The notes beneath the pieces are model-generated. The model worked only from the letters and a program-made list of their open reading frames with translations, did no database searches and was not told where the DNA came from. Made by a program: the position numbers and the translations under genes. 64,000 nt of DNA from assembly GCA_019112875.1 (NCBI GenBank), contig DXIO01000086.1, positions 22,335 to 86,334 on the forward strand. Direction: 5' to 3'. The stretch comes from Candidatus Aquabacterium excrementipullorum (GTDB taxonomy: Bacteria > Pseudomonadota > Gammaproteobacteria > Burkholderiales > Burkholderiaceae_C). Of the stretch, positions 50,358 to 62,597 are shown in pieces. How positions within the stretch are numbered: position 1 is the stretch's first letter; the number at the start of each line of letters is the position of its first letter.

Positions 50358-50502
50358 ACCGATTGCGTCGTTTTGGCTTGATTCCCCGGCCGGCTCTTGC
50401 CACCATGGCGAAGCTTTGCGACATGCGTTCAACAGAGGAATCAGTGGCGACAACCCGGCTGCCGGTGTCGTCCAAGATTCCCACCCCAGGTGCCTATAGA
50501 TG

Positions 50503-50518
50503 GGTAATGAAAATTACC
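50503..50518. promoter_or_regulatory. Candidate TetR operator upstream of the acyl-CoA operon
   Basis: Perfect inverted repeat GGTAAT-GAAA-ATTACC lies 75 bases before the acyl-CoA dehydrogenase start. With the site at 50325-50340 it makes a matching pair flanking the divergent gap. Confidence 0.6.
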
Positions 50519-50592
50519 GTTTGGTGGTTTCCCCTAGGTCGGCGCGTGTTCGTCAATGGTTTTTGTGACGGATCACCGAGAGAGACATTCCC

Positions 50593-51747
50593 ATGCCGAT
50601 TCAGAATTTCGAAGCCACGTGGATGACCGACGAACACAAGATGGTGTTCGAGTCGGCCAAGCGTTTCATGACCGAACAGTGGGGGCCCAAGGACGAAGCC
50701 TGGCGCCACGCCGGCGTGATGGACCACCAGGCCTGGCGTGATGCCGGCGCCAACGGCTTCCTGTGCGCCTCGACGCCTGAGGAGTACGGCGGCGGCGGTG
50801 GCGATTTCGGCCATGAGGCCGCGCTGGTGCTGGCACAAGGCGAAGCCGGCATCGGCGGCTTCGGCGGCTCGCTGCACTCGGGCATCGTCGCGCCCTACAT
50901 CTTCCACTACGGCACCGAAGAGCAGAAGAAGCGCTGGCTGCCGCGCCTGGCCACGGGCGAGCTGGTCGGCGCCATCGCCATGACCGAACCCGGCACCGGC
51001 TCCGACCTGCAGGGCGTGCGCACCCTGGCCGCCAAGGAAGGCGACACCTACCGCATCAACGGCAGCAAGACCTTCATCACCAACGGCCAACTGGCCAACC
51101 TGGTGATCGTGGTGGCCAAGACCGACAAGGACAAGGGCGCGCAGGGCATCTCGCTGTTCGTGGTCGAGACCGACGAAGCCCCGGGCTTCCGCCGTGGCCG
51201 CAACCTCGACAAGATCGGCATGGACGCGCAGGACACCTCCGAGCTGTTCTTCGACGACGTGGTCGTGCCTGCGTCGAACCTGATCGGCGGCAACGAAGGC
51301 ATGGGCTTCTTCCAGTTGATGGAGCAGCTGCCGCAGGAGCGCATGCTGGTCGCCCTGGCCGGCATCGCCGCGATGGAGCTGGCCATGAAGGTCACGCTGG
51401 AGTACACGAAGGAGCGCAAGGCCTTCGGCAAGCCGATCTTCCAGTTCCAGAACACCCGCTTCAAGCTGGCCGAATGCCAGGCCCTGCTGCTGGCCTCGCG
51501 CGCCCTGGTCGATGCGGCCATGGTGTCGCACCTGCAAGGCAAGCTGGGCGTGGACCGCGCCGCGCTGATCAAGTACTGGGTCACCGACAACCAGTGCAAG
51601 CTGATCGACGAATGCCTGCAGCTCTTCGGTGGCTACGGCTACATGAAGGAGTACCCGATCGCCCGCCTGTGGGCCGATTCGCGCGTGCAGCGCATCTACG
51701 GCGGCACCAACGAAATCATGAAGGAGCTGGCCTCGCGTTTCCTGTGA
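50593..51747 (+). CDS. Acyl-CoA dehydrogenase
   Basis: A 384-residue FAD enzyme catalysing the first oxidation of an acyl-CoA. AIAMTEPGTGSDLQGVRTLA is the flavin/substrate block, and QLFGGYGYMKEYPIARLW and RIYGGTNEIMKELAS are the C-terminal signatures. First gene of a five-gene operon; gaps of 50 bases or less follow. GAGAG precedes ATG 50593. The sequence is of the long-chain or LCAD-like group. Regulated probably by the divergent TetR, whose site lies 75 bases upstream. Confidence 0.93.
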   Translation: MPIQNFEATWMTDEHKMVFESAKRFMTEQWGPKDEAWRHAGVMDHQAWRDAGANGFLCASTPEEYGGGGGDFGHEAALVLAQGEAGIGGFGGSLHSGIVAPYIFHYGTEEQKKRWLPRLATGELVGAIAMTEPGTGSDLQGVRTLAAKEGDTYRINGSKTFITNGQLANLVIVVAKTDKDKGAQGISLFVVETDEAPGFRRGRNLDKIGMDAQDTSELFFDDVVVPASNLIGGNEGMGFFQLMEQLPQERMLVALAGIAAMELAMKVTLEYTKERKAFGKPIFQFQNTRFKLAECQALLLASRALVDAAMVSHLQGKLGVDRAALIKYWVTDNQCKLIDECLQLFGGYGYMKEYPIARLWADSRVQRIYGGTNEIMKELASRFL

Positions 51748-51797
51748 TGCCTGCTTGCCTTTTTTGAACACACACCACTGACGAACAAGGAGCTTCC

Positions 51798-53003
51798 ATG
51801 ACCGAAGCCTACATTTTCGACGCCGTGCGCACCCCGCGTGGCAAGGGCAAGAAAGACGGCAGCCTGCACCAGGCCACGCCCGTGTGGCTGCTGAGCACGC
51901 TGCTGCGTGCCCTGCAACAACGCAACAAGCTCGATACATCCCTGGTCGACGACCTGGTGCTGGGCTGCGTGACGCCAGTGGGCGAGCAGGGCGCCGACAT
52001 CGCCCGCACCGCCGTCCTCGATTCGGGCTGGGCCGAAAGCGTGGCCGGCGTGACGCTGTCGCGCTTCTGCGCCTCGGGCCTGGAGGCCGTGAACCAGGCC
52101 GCGCAACGCATCGGCTCGGGCATGGAAGACATGATCGTGGCCGGCGGCGTCGAGTCCATGAGCCGCTGGCCCATGGGCAGCGACGGCGGCGCCTGGGTGA
52201 TGGACCCGCGCATCAACAGCGGCACGGCCTTCGTGCCGCAGGGCATCAGCGCCGACCTGATCGCCTCGCTCGAGGGCTTCTCGCGCCATGACCTGGACAG
52301 CTACGCCAGCGAATCGCACCGCCGCGCCGCGCAAGCCCAGGCCGAAGGCCGCTTCGACAAGTCCATCGTGCCCGTGAAGGATCTGAATGGCCTGCTGATG
52401 CTGGCCAAGGACGAGACCGTGCGCGCCGGCACCACGCCGGAGACGCTGGCCAAGCTGATGCCCTCGTTCGAGATGATGGGCACCATGGGCTTCGACGCCA
52501 CCGCGCTCGACAAGTACACCACCCTCGAGAAGGTGACCCACAGCCACCATGCCGGCAACTCGTCGGGCATCGTCGATGGCGCCGCGCTGATCCTGCTGGG
52601 CAGCAAGGAAGCCGGCATCAAGGCGGGTCTCAAGCCGCGCGCCCGTGTTCGCATGTGCTCGGTGATCGGCTCCGAGCCCACCATCATGCTGACCGGCCCC
52701 ACGCCGGCCTGCCAGAAGGCGCTCAACAAGCTGGGCATGACCCCGGGCGACATCGACCTGTGGGAGATCAACGAGGCCTTCGCCACCGTGCCGATGAAGA
52801 CGGCGCGCGACCTGAACGTGCCGCTGGACCGCGTCAACGTCAACGGCGGCGCCATCGCGCTGGGCCACCCGCTGGGCGCCACGGGCGCCATCATCCTGGG
52901 CACCGCCCTGGACGAGCTGGAGCGCTCCGGCAAGGCCACCGCGCTGGCCACCCTGTGCATCGGTGCCGGCATGGGCATCGCCACCATCATCGAACGCGTC
53001 TGA
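51798..53003 (+). CDS. Acetyl-CoA C-acyltransferase (thiolase)
   Basis: A 401-residue thiolase that cleaves 3-ketoacyl-CoA to acetyl-CoA (or propionyl-CoA) and a shortened acyl-CoA. The nucleophilic C91 ([14 protein letters not shown]), H357 (GHPLGATGA) and C387 (CIGAGMG) are all in place. AAGGAG lies upstream of ATG 51798. Located between the dehydrogenase and the FadJ-like gene, it completes the beta-oxidation spiral of this operon together with them. The degradative FadA/FadI branch is more likely than biosynthetic PhaA, judged by neighbours. Confidence 0.94.
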   Translation: MTEAYIFDAVRTPRGKGKKDGSLHQATPVWLLSTLLRALQQRNKLDTSLVDDLVLGCVTPVGEQGADIARTAVLDSGWAESVAGVTLSRFCASGLEAVNQAAQRIGSGMEDMIVAGGVESMSRWPMGSDGGAWVMDPRINSGTAFVPQGISADLIASLEGFSRHDLDSYASESHRRAAQAQAEGRFDKSIVPVKDLNGLLMLAKDETVRAGTTPETLAKLMPSFEMMGTMGFDATALDKYTTLEKVTHSHHAGNSSGIVDGAALILLGSKEAGIKAGLKPRARVRMCSVIGSEPTIMLTGPTPACQKALNKLGMTPGDIDLWEINEAFATVPMKTARDLNVPLDRVNVNGGAIALGHPLGATGAIILGTALDELERSGKATALATLCIGAGMGIATIIERV

Positions 53004-53019
53004 TCCCGAGGGCCACGAC

Positions 53020-55173
53020 ATGACACAAGCACAAGCCTTCACCTTCGACATCGATGCCGACGGCATCGGCCTGGTCACCATCGACATGCCCGGCCGGGCG
53101 ATGAACGTGCTCAACCCGACGCTGGTCGAGCCCTTCGCCGCCCTGGTGCAGCAGCTGGAAACCGACGCCAACCTCAAGGGCCTGGTCATCACCTCGGGCA
53201 AGCCGACCTTCATCGTCGGCGCCGACATCGACCAGCTCACGCAGATCACCTCGGCCGAAGAGGCCTACAAGCTCTGCGAAGACCTCAAGGGCATGCTGCG
53301 CCGCATGGAAAAGAGCGGCAAGCCCGTGGTGGCCGCGCTCAACGGCACGGCCTTGGGCGGCGGCCTGGAACTGGCGCTGGCCTGCCACGCCCGCATCGCC
53401 ATCGACGACCCGAAGCTCAAGCTGGGCCTGCCCGAAGTGAAGCTGGGCCTGCTGCCCGGCGGCGGCGGCACCCAGCGCGTGCCGCGCCTGATCGGCATTC
53501 AGAAGGCCATGGACCTGATCACCCAGGGCAAGGAACTCACCGCCGCCAAGGCCAAGGAAATGGGCCTGGTGACCGATCTGGCCGCCAACCGCGACGAGCT
53601 GCTGGCCAAGGCCCGTGCCTGGTGCAAGGCCAACCCCAAGGCCGCCGCGCCGTGGGACACCAAGGGCTTCCGCATCCCCGGTGGCGACAGTAAGAGCCCG
53701 GCCGTGGTGCAGGTGCTGGCCATCGCCCCGTCCATGGCCAACGCCAAGGCGCACGGCAATTACCCGGCCATCACCCACATCATGAGCTGCCTGTTCGAAG
53801 GCTGCCTGCTGGATTTCGACGCCGCCTCGCAGGTGGAGTCGCGCTACTTCGCGGCCTGCGTGGTCTCGCAGACCAGCAAGAACATGATCGGCACGCTGTG
53901 GCACCAGCTCAACGCGATCAAGAAGGGCCAGTCGCGCCCCAAGGGCCCGGCCGAATCCAAGGTCAAGAAACTGGGCATCCTGGGCGCCGGCATGATGGGC
54001 GCGGGCATCGCCTACGTGTCGGCCAAGGTGGGCATCGACGTCGTGCTGCTGGACACCACGATCGAGAACGCCGACAAGGGCAAGGCTTATTCGCAAGGCC
54101 TGCTGGACAAGGCCGTGGCCCGTGGCCGCAGCACGCCGGACAAGCGTGACGCGCTACTGGCCCGCATCAAGACGACCACGTCCTACGCTGATCTCGAAGG
54201 CTGCGACCTGGTGATCGAGGCCGTGTTCGAAGACCGCGCCATCAAGGCCGAGTGCACCAAGCAGACCGAGGCCGTGATCCCGGCCAGCGCCGTGTACGCC
54301 TCGAACACGTCCACGCTGCCCATCACCGGGCTGGCGCAGGCCAGCAGCCGCCCGCAGAACTTCATCGGCCTGCATTTCTTCTCGCCGGTGGACAAGATGC
54401 CCCTGGTCGAGATCATCGTCGGCAAGGACACCAGCGACGAGACGCTGGCCCGCGGTTTCGACTACGTGCTGCAGATCGGCAAGACGCCCATCGTGGTCAA
54501 CGACAAGCGCGGCTTCTACACCTCGCGCGTGTTCACCACCTACATCATGGAAGGCATGGCCATGCTGGGCGAGGGCGTGCACCCCCGTTCCATCGAGGTC
54601 GCCGGCCTGAAGGCGGGCATGCCCATGCCGCCGCTGGCGCTGCAAGATGAAGTGTCGCTGAGCCTGTCGCTCTACATCGCCGAGACCACCAAGAAGGACC
54701 TGATCGCCGAAGGCGGCCCGCTGCCGGCCGTGCACCCGGGTTTCGCCGTGGTGCAGAAGGTGGGTGGCGAGCACAAGCGCATCGGCAAGAAGGCCAACCA
54801 GGGCTTCTACGACTACGCCGGCAAGGAAAAGAGCCTGTGGCCTGGCCTGCTGGAGGTGTACCCGCCCAAGGCCGACCAGCCCTCGCAGCAGGAGCTCGTC
54901 GATCGCCTGCTCTACGCCCAGGCCAACGAAGCCGCACGCTGCTTTGAGGAGAAGGTGGTGCGTTCGGTGGCCGACACCAACATCGGCTCGATCTTCGGCT
55001 GGGGCTTCGCGCCCAACCAGGGCGGCGCGCTGCAGTTCATCAACGCGGTGGGCCCGGCGAAGTTCGTCGAGCGGGCGCGTGAGCTGGCGGCCAAGTACGG
55101 CCCGCGCTTCGAGCCGGCCGCCATCGTGGTGAAGCTGGCCGCCGAAGGTGGTCGTTTCGCCGACGCGGTGTGA
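53020..55173 (+). CDS. Bifunctional enoyl-CoA hydratase/3-hydroxyacyl-CoA dehydrogenase (FadJ-like)
   Basis: A 717-residue fusion that performs hydration and oxidation. The N-terminal hydratase half has GADIDQL and [15 protein letters not shown]. The central NAD domain begins with [18 protein letters not shown] (about 325), followed by the catalytic His in [16 protein letters not shown]-terminal 3HCDH domains end near residue 715. Length and order match FadJ/FadB alpha subunits. ATG 53020 has GAGGG upstream and lies 17 bases after the thiolase stop; the two probably make a multienzyme complex. Confidence 0.94.
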   Translation: MTQAQAFTFDIDADGIGLVTIDMPGRAMNVLNPTLVEPFAALVQQLETDANLKGLVITSGKPTFIVGADIDQLTQITSAEEAYKLCEDLKGMLRRMEKSGKPVVAALNGTALGGGLELALACHARIAIDDPKLKLGLPEVKLGLLPGGGGTQRVPRLIGIQKAMDLITQGKELTAAKAKEMGLVTDLAANRDELLAKARAWCKANPKAAAPWDTKGFRIPGGDSKSPAVVQVLAIAPSMANAKAHGNYPAITHIMSCLFEGCLLDFDAASQVESRYFAACVVSQTSKNMIGTLWHQLNAIKKGQSRPKGPAESKVKKLGILGAGMMGAGIAYVSAKVGIDVVLLDTTIENADKGKAYSQGLLDKAVARGRSTPDKRDALLARIKTTTSYADLEGCDLVIEAVFEDRAIKAECTKQTEAVIPASAVYASNTSTLPITGLAQASSRPQNFIGLHFFSPVDKMPLVEIIVGKDTSDETLARGFDYVLQIGKTPIVVNDKRGFYTSRVFTTYIMEGMAMLGEGVHPRSIEVAGLKAGMPMPPLALQDEVSLSLSLYIAETTKKDLIAEGGPLPAVHPGFAVVQKVGGEHKRIGKKANQGFYDYAGKEKSLWPGLLEVYPPKADQPSQQELVDRLLYAQANEAARCFEEKVVRSVADTNIGSIFGWGFAPNQGGALQFINAVGPAKFVERARELAAKYGPRFEPAAIVVKLAAEGGRFADAV

Positions 55174-55175
55174 GC

Positions 55176-56213
55176 ATGAGCTCAGGAACGCTGTCAGCCG
55201 CGAGCCCCTTGGCGGGCCTGCGTGTGGTTGATCTCACGCGCAACTTGCCGGGGCCGTTCGCCACGCGCATCCTGGCCGACCTGGGCGCCACGATCATCAA
55301 GGTCGAGCCGCCCGAGGGCGACCCGGCCCGGGGCCTGCCGCCGCTGTACGCGGCGCTGAACCCGGGCAAGGATGTCCGCACGATCGACTTCAAGCAGCAG
55401 GCTGATAAAGACCGGCTGCGCGTGTGGATCCAGGATGCCGATGTGCTGGTGGAGGGTTTCCGCCCCGGCGTGATGGCGGCCATGGGCCTGGACATCGACA
55501 GCCTGAAGGCAATCAACCCGAAGCTGGTGGTGTGCTCCATCACCGGCTACGGGCAGCAGGGCCCCTGGGCGCAGAAGGCCGGCCACGACATGAACTTCAT
55601 GGCCATGTCCGGCGCGCTCGACCAGATGCGCGGGCCTGATGGCAGCGTCACCCTGTCCAACATCCAGTGGGGTGATCTGGCGGGGGGCAGCTCCATGGCC
55701 TGCGTGGCCCTGCTGGCGGCCCTGTGGCAGGTACAGCGCACCGGTCAGGGTTGCCACATCGACATCAGCATGACCCACGGCCTGTGGGCCCACCAGGTGA
55801 TGCCGCTGGCCACGGGCGCCATGCTCAAGCCCTTGCTGGAGCGCCTGCCCGGTGCCCGCGAGGACATGCTCAACGGTGCCTTGCCCTGCTACAGCCTCTA
55901 CACCACGGCGGATGGCCGCTCGCTGGCCGTCGGCGCGCTGGAGCTGAAGTTCTGGCGCCTGTGCTGCGAGGCCTGGGGCCGCCCCGATTGGGCGGACCGC
56001 CACTGGCAGCGCGGCCTGTTGCCCAACTCGCCCGATTCCAATGCCCTGCGTGACGAAGTCGCGGCGCTCATCGCCACTCAAGCTTTGTCGCACTGGGCCG
56101 ATGTCTTCGACAAGGTGGACGCCTGCGTCACGCCCGTGCTCACGCTGGCCGAGGCCCAGGCCCATGGCCTGTTCGCCGGGACAGGGCGCGCGCCGTGGGT
56201 GATCTCCGCCTGA
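55176..56213 (+). CDS. CaiB/BaiF family protein, alpha-methylacyl-CoA racemase-like
   Basis: A 345-residue CoA-transferase superfamily member. The opening VVDLTRNLPGPFATRILADLGA is family-wide. Two AMACR features are recognisable: AGHDMNFMAMSGALD, with the His that abstracts the alpha proton, and WGDLAGGSS, with the Asp partner. It would invert the 2-methyl stereocentre of branched acyl-CoAs (pristanoyl-, citronellyl- or sterol-side-chain CoA) so that the dehydrogenase can act. ATG 55176 lies three bases after the fadJ-like stop. Alternative: a class III CoA-transferase. Confidence 0.85.
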   Translation: MSSGTLSAASPLAGLRVVDLTRNLPGPFATRILADLGATIIKVEPPEGDPARGLPPLYAALNPGKDVRTIDFKQQADKDRLRVWIQDADVLVEGFRPGVMAAMGLDIDSLKAINPKLVVCSITGYGQQGPWAQKAGHDMNFMAMSGALDQMRGPDGSVTLSNIQWGDLAGGSSMACVALLAALWQVQRTGQGCHIDISMTHGLWAHQVMPLATGAMLKPLLERLPGAREDMLNGALPCYSLYTTADGRSLAVGALELKFWRLCCEAWGRPDWADRHWQRGLLPNSPDSNALRDEVAALIATQALSHWADVFDKVDACVTPVLTLAEAQAHGLFAGTGRAPWVISA

Positions 56214-56253
56214 GCCTTTAGACGTACCGCATCCGCATCGAAGAAGAACCACC

Positions 56254-57144
56254 ATGACGACGCCCCAAGCCGCCAGTCATCCCATCGTCACCCGTGAAAA
56301 GCTCGATTTCGGACTCGACGGCGACATCCCCCGCCACTGGCTGGACAACGACCCGTTCAAGAGCCGCTTCTTCGACGCCATGTCGGTGTTCTTCCCGGAG
56401 GGCGAGCGCTTCTTCATCAGCTGCGTGCGCGATTTCAAGGACCAAATCAGCGATTCGCAACTGCTGGAAGAAGTGAAGGATTTCACGCGCCAGGAGGGCC
56501 AGCACGGCATCGTGCACCGCCAGTTCAACGACCGGCTCAAGCGCCAGCGCATCCATGTGAAGTCGCTGGAAAGCCAGACCGTGTGGTTCCTGTTCGACGT
56601 GCTGCGCAAGCGGCTCAAGCCGGAGACCACGCTGGCGCTGACCGCCGCCTTCGAGCACATGACCGCGCTGATGGCGCACGGCTTCGAAAGCTGCCGCGTG
56701 CTGGACAAGGCCGATCCGCGCATTCGCGCCATGTACACCTGGCACGCCATCGAAGAGGTCGAGCACAAGGCCGTCGCTTTCGACGTGATGCAGAAGGTGG
56801 CCAAAGTGGGCTACTGGCGGCGTGTGCTCCCGCTGCTCTTCACCTCATTCTCGTTCCCGCTGGCAACGCTTCTGGTGGTGAACTACATGCTCACCGTCGA
56901 TGGTTTCAGCGGCCTGAAACGCGCCGGCATCATGGCGCGCGGCCTGTGGTGGCTGTACAAGCCGGGCGGCCTGTTCCTGCCGCTGCTGGGCCACTACATC
57001 CAGTACTTCAAGCCCGGCTTCCACCCCTGGCAGACGGGCGAACTGGCCAGCTATGCCACCTGGCGGGAAGTGTTCGAACGCACGGGCGACCCGATCGCCG
57101 CGGGCGACGCGGTGCTCGGCCCTCAGGCACTGGCCAAGGCTTGA
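56254..57144 (+). CDS. Metal-dependent hydrolase family (PF10118-like), possible diiron protein
   Basis: A 296-residue protein of the PF10118 'predicted metal-dependent hydrolase' family. E81-x-x-H84 (EGQHGIVH) and E167/E168 with H171 (WHAIEEVEH) are spaced like ferritin-type diiron ligands in a helical bundle. A hydrophobic segment near 195-217 could be membrane-associated. Last gene of the acyl-CoA operon, 40 bases after the racemase-like gene. A lipid-linked oxidase or oxygenase role is possible but unproven; the family has no firm function. Confidence 0.8.
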   Translation: MTTPQAASHPIVTREKLDFGLDGDIPRHWLDNDPFKSRFFDAMSVFFPEGERFFISCVRDFKDQISDSQLLEEVKDFTRQEGQHGIVHRQFNDRLKRQRIHVKSLESQTVWFLFDVLRKRLKPETTLALTAAFEHMTALMAHGFESCRVLDKADPRIRAMYTWHAIEEVEHKAVAFDVMQKVAKVGYWRRVLPLLFTSFSFPLATLLVVNYMLTVDGFSGLKRAGIMARGLWWLYKPGGLFLPLLGHYIQYFKPGFHPWQTGELASYATWREVFERTGDPIAAGDAVLGPQALAKA

Positions 57145-57217
57145 ACAAGGGTTAATCAGGGGCGTTCACGCTCAATTCCCTACCGGCGAGGTCGATAACA
57201 TAGGGAGCCATCCCCCT

Positions 57218-58420
57218 ATGACCACCCTACGCAGCATTCCCCCCTGGGTCACCTGGATCACCGGCACCGGGCCGGTGCGCCGGCACGTCATGTTCTGCCT
57301 GGGGGCAGGGCTGATCTACGCCATCACGGGTGCCATCCTGGCGCACTCGGTGTGGCTGGGCCTGATACCCGAGCGGGTGTTCTGGCTGCTGCTGGGCTGC
57401 ATGCTGAGCACCTTCGTGGTGTTCTTCACGCTGGTGCGCAGCGGCTGGACGCAACGCTTCGAAGACCCGGTGCTGGCGCTGCCGCACGGCATGGTGTCCG
57501 TGCTGATGGTGGTGCTGGCCTACGTGCTGATCGGCGATTACCGGGGCGACACCATCATCCTGCTGGCGCAGGCCGTGGCCGTGGCCATGTTCCGCCTGCG
57601 CCCGCGCCAGTGCCTGTTCCTGGGGGCCTGGGCCACGGGCTGGCTCAGCCTGGCGCAGTTTGGCCTGGTCTGGACAGGCGCCTCCAACTTCTCGGTGCAC
57701 CGTGGGCTCACGCACTTCGGCGTCAGCGCCGCCTCGCTGATGGCGCTGGCCGTGGTGGCGATGTGGATCAGCGCGATGCGCCAGCGCATCAGCCGCCAGT
57801 CCGACGAGCTGCGCCAGACCCTGGTGCAGGCGCAGGCCCTGGCCACCACCGACATGCTCACCGGCCTGCTGAACCGCCGGGCCATGACCGACCACGTGGA
57901 CAACGAACTGGCCTGCATCTCGCGCTCCAAGCACCCGGCCTGCGTGGCGCTGATCGACATCGACCACTTCAAGAAGGTCAACGACCACTACGGCCACCGC
58001 ATGGGCGACGAGGTGCTGCGGGCCTTCGCCTCGCTGGCCCAGGGCGATCTGCGCCAGGTCGACAAGCTGGCCCGCTGGGGCGGTGAGGAATTTTTGCTGC
58101 TGATGCCGCACGTGGAGGCCTCGCAGGCCTTCGTGGCCGTCGAGCGGTTGCGCAACAGCATCGCGGTCCACCCGATGGGCGACAACGGCACCTTCAACGT
58201 GACGATCTCCGCCGGCATCGCGCAGTTCCGTCCGGGCGAAACCATGGACCAGTGGATCGAACGCGCCGACCACGCGCTCTACCGCGCCAAGCAGGAAGGC
58301 CGCAACCAGTGCCTGATCGACGACAGCGTGCCCGCCGTGCCGCCTGCTGATACCGCGCCCCCCGCGGCCCCGGCCTCCCGTGCACCCAACGTGGTGCGTC
58401 TGCAGCCTTCGTCTTCCTGA
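57218..58420 (+). CDS. Diguanylate cyclase with MASE-like membrane domain
   Basis: A 400-residue c-di-GMP synthase. Six-span N-terminal domain (about 20-195; [10 protein letters not shown] and LRPRQCLF), linker helix, then GGDEF with [12 protein letters not shown] and I-site RQVD five residues upstream. The C-terminus has a Pro/Ala-rich tail. AGGGAG lies nine bases before ATG 57218. It is followed four bases later by a second cyclase, repeating the arrangement at 33096-35419. The membrane domains of all four are related. Confidence 0.93.
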   Translation: MTTLRSIPPWVTWITGTGPVRRHVMFCLGAGLIYAITGAILAHSVWLGLIPERVFWLLLGCMLSTFVVFFTLVRSGWTQRFEDPVLALPHGMVSVLMVVLAYVLIGDYRGDTIILLAQAVAVAMFRLRPRQCLFLGAWATGWLSLAQFGLVWTGASNFSVHRGLTHFGVSAASLMALAVVAMWISAMRQRISRQSDELRQTLVQAQALATTDMLTGLLNRRAMTDHVDNELACISRSKHPACVALIDIDHFKKVNDHYGHRMGDEVLRAFASLAQGDLRQVDKLARWGGEEFLLLMPHVEASQAFVAVERLRNSIAVHPMGDNGTFNVTISAGIAQFRPGETMDQWIERADHALYRAKQEGRNQCLIDDSVPAVPPADTAPPAAPASRAPNVVRLQPSSS

Positions 58421-58424
58421 CGCC

Positions 58425-59667
58425 ATGCCGCAGAAGCAGTCTCCCCCCAAACCCCTCACCTTCGTCGAAGCGGCCACGCCGCTGATGCACTGGCTGCTGG
58501 GCACGGACCGCGTGATGCGCTCGCGCGTGCTGGGCATCGGCCTGTGCTTCGTGGTGTACGCCGTGTGCTGCCTGGCCGCCTGGTATGCGGCGGGCGTCGG
58601 CATCATGCATCCGGTGGCGCCGCCCATCCTGGCCTGCGTGACGTTGCCGGTGTGCATCATCGCGCTGGTGCTGGCGCGCAGCGGTTACTCCAGGCGCTTC
58701 AAGGATCCGACGATGATGATCCCGCAGAACGTGCTGGCGCTCGTATCGATCAGCTTCGCCTACCTCACCATCCTCCCGCAGGACCGGGGTGTGGTGATGG
58801 TGCTGCTGTCGCTGGTGATCATGTTTGGCATGTACACGCACACGCCGCGCCAATCCCTCAACGTCGGCGCCATCGCGCTGGTGGGCCTGGGCGCGTGCAT
58901 GATGATCCTGAGCCAGCACGATCCTTCTTTCTACCCCTTCCCGCGCGAACTGGTGCGCTTCGAACTGCTGGTCAGCGTGATCCCGGTGCTGGTGTTCACG
59001 GCCATCCAGCTCGATGCCTGGCGTGGACGCCTCAAGCGCCAGCGCGAGGAACTGTCCAAAGCCCTGGCCACGGTGCAGCACCTGGCCACGCGCGACACAC
59101 TCACGGGCCTGTACAACCGGCGCCACATGCAGGAGCGCCTGGAGGCCTGCCTGGGCCGGCTCGACCGCTATGGCGAGCGCTTCACGCTGGCCTTGATCGA
59201 CCTGGACCACTTCAAGACCATCAACGACCGCCATGGCCACAAGGTGGGCGACGAGGTGCTGACCTCGTTCGCGCATGCCGCCGCCGCCGTGCTGCGCGAA
59301 TCCGACGTGCTGGGCCGCTGGGGCGGCGAAGAGTTCCTGGTCGTGTTCCCCGAGACCGCGCCCGAGCAAGCCCGCCGCCCGCTGGAGCGCCTGCAGGGCG
59401 AGCTCACGCGCCTGGCCGTGTCCAACAGCGTGCCGGGGTTGCGTGTGTCCTTCTCGGCCGGGCTGGCGCTGCACGTGGCGCACGCCACGCTCAACCACAC
59501 GCTGGAGCGCACCGACGCGGCCCTGTACGAGGCCAAGCGCGGCGGACGCAATCAGGTGGTGCTGGCGCCGCCGGTGCCTTCGGCCTTCCCTGAATTCAAG
59601 GAAGAGCCCGCGCCCACCTTGCCCCCCGAGGCTGGCGACTCCGACCTGGGCCTGATCGAAGGCCTGT

Positions 59668-59687
<20 letters not shown>
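58425..59687 (+). CDS. Diguanylate cyclase with MASE-like membrane domain
   Basis: A 420-residue cyclase, second of the tandem pair. N-terminal six-span domain (about 30-210; [10 protein letters not shown] and HTPRQSLN), linker helix, GGDEF domain with [12 protein letters not shown] and I-site RESD. ATG 58425 was chosen, four bases after the preceding stop. The C-terminal end overlaps the convergent sdaA by 20 bases. Probably translated with its partner; signals for either are unknown. Confidence 0.93.
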
Positions 59688-61056
<1,369 letters not shown>

Positions 61057-61197
61057 GGTGAACCACCTTTCGGGTTCATCCTAGACCTTTGTCGGGTCAA
61101 TGGGGGCGGGGCTTTCGTGAACTACAGGCGGTCGTCAGGGGCTTGTTCAACGTTGAACCATGCCGCTGACGATGCTGCGGTGCAGCGAAACCAACGC

Positions 61198-62586
61198 TTA
61201 GCGCGTGGCGATCTCGCCTCGCAGCGAGTGCGGGTAGGCCAGCGTGATGTTCGCGTCGATCAACTGGCCGATCAGGCGCTGTGGTTGCGGCCCGCCAGGG
61301 AAGTTGACGATGCGGTTGCACTCGGTGCGGCCCATCAGCTCGGTCGGGTCCTTGCGGCTGGGTCCTTCGACCAGGATGCGCTGCGTCGTGCCGACCAGGG
61401 CCTGGCTGAAGCGCTGCACGTTGCTGTCCAGCACGGCCTGCAGGGTCTGCAGGCGCCCGAGCTTCACTTCCTGCGGCGTGGTGTCTTCGAGCGAAGCGGC
61501 CGGCGTGCCGGGGCGCGCGCTGAAGATGAAGCTGAACGACGCGTCGAAGCCGATGTCATCCACCAGCTTCATCATCCTGGCGAAGTCGTCGTCCGTCTCG
61601 CCAGGGAAGCCCACGATGAAGTCCGACGAGATGCGGATGTCGGGGCGCACCAGGCGCAGCTTGCGGATCGTGCTCTTGAACTCCAGCGCCGTGTAGCCGC
61701 GCTTCATCGCCATCAGGATGCGGTCGGAGCCATGCTGCACCGGCAGGTGCACGTGGTTGACCAGCTTGCTGGTCTTGCCGTAGACGTCGATCAGGCGCTG
61801 CGTGAACTCGTTGGGGTGGCTGGTGGTGTAGCGGATGCGCTCGATGCCGGGGATCTCGGCGACGTACTCCAGCAGCATGGCGAAATCGGCGATATCGCTG
61901 GTGTCACCCATGCGGCCACGGTAGCCGTTCACGTTCTGGCCCAGCAGGGTCACTTCGCGCACGCCCTGATCGGCCAGGTCAGCCACCTCGGTCAGCACGT
62001 CGTCGAACGGGCGAGACACCTCTTCCCCGCGGGTGTAGGGCACCACGCAGTAGCTGCAGTACTTGGAGCAGCCCTCCATGATGGACACGAAGGCGCTGGC
62101 GCCTTCCTTGCGCGGTGGCGGCAGGTGGTCGAACTTCTCGATCTCGGGGAAGCTGATGTCCACCTGCGGGCGCTTGAGTTGCTGGCGCTTTTCCAGCATG
62201 GCGGGCAGGCGGTGCAGTGTCTGCGGGCCGAAGACGACATCGACATACGGCGCGCGCTCGATGATGGCCGCGCCTTCCTGGCTGGCCACGCAGCCACCCA
62301 CGCCGATCATCACGCCACGCTCCTTGAGGTGCTTGACGCGGCCCAGGTCGGAGAAGACCTTCTCTTGCGCCTTCTCGCGGATGGAGCAGGTGTTGAACAG
62401 GATCAGGTCCGCCTGTTCCGGATCGTTGGTGGGCTCGTAGCCCTTGGCGGCATTGAGCACGTCGGACATCTTGTCCGAGTCGTACTCGTTCATCTGGCAG
62501 CCGTAGGTCTTGATGTAGACCTTCTTGCCCGTGTTCGCCGTGGCGGGCAGGGCGGCGGTGTCGGGGGATTCGGGGAGGGCACTCAT
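61198..62586 (-). CDS. miaB: tRNA-2-methylthio-N6-dimethylallyladenosine synthase MiaB
   Basis: Radical-SAM methylthiotransferase acting on i6A37 of tRNA, 462 residues. The N-terminal UPF0004 domain carries the auxiliary cluster cysteines C30, C67 and C99 ([22 protein letters not shown]). The radical-SAM triad is C173, C177 and C180 ([17 protein letters not shown]). The C-terminal TRAM domain is present ([21 protein letters not shown]). ATG 62586 overlaps nothing; an upstream in-frame extension runs into the exported-protein gene. It lies 11 bases downstream of that gene and is probably co-transcribed. Confidence 0.97.
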   Translation of the reverse strand: MSALPESPDTAALPATANTGKKVYIKTYGCQMNEYDSDKMSDVLNAAKGYEPTNDPEQADLILFNTCSIREKAQEKVFSDLGRVKHLKERGVMIGVGGCVASQEGAAIIERAPYVDVVFGPQTLHRLPAMLEKRQQLKRPQVDISFPEIEKFDHLPPPRKEGASAFVSIMEGCSKYCSYCVVPYTRGEEVSRPFDDVLTEVADLADQGVREVTLLGQNVNGYRGRMGDTSDIADFAMLLEYVAEIPGIERIRYTTSHPNEFTQRLIDVYGKTSKLVNHVHLPVQHGSDRILMAMKRGYTALEFKSTIRKLRLVRPDIRISSDFIVGFPGETDDDFARMMKLVDDIGFDASFSFIFSARPGTPAASLEDTTPQEVKLGRLQTLQAVLDSNVQRFSQALVGTTQRILVEGPSRKDPTELMGRTECNRIVNFPGGPQPQRLIGQLIDANITLAYPHSLRGEIATR

Positions 62587-62597
62587 CTCAACAGCTC

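Noticed and set aside
61145..61158. GTTCAACGTTGAAC palindrome between sdaA and miaB
   Set aside because: Single 14-bp palindrome downstream of miaB and sdaA promoter side; no second copy or regulator to support an operator.
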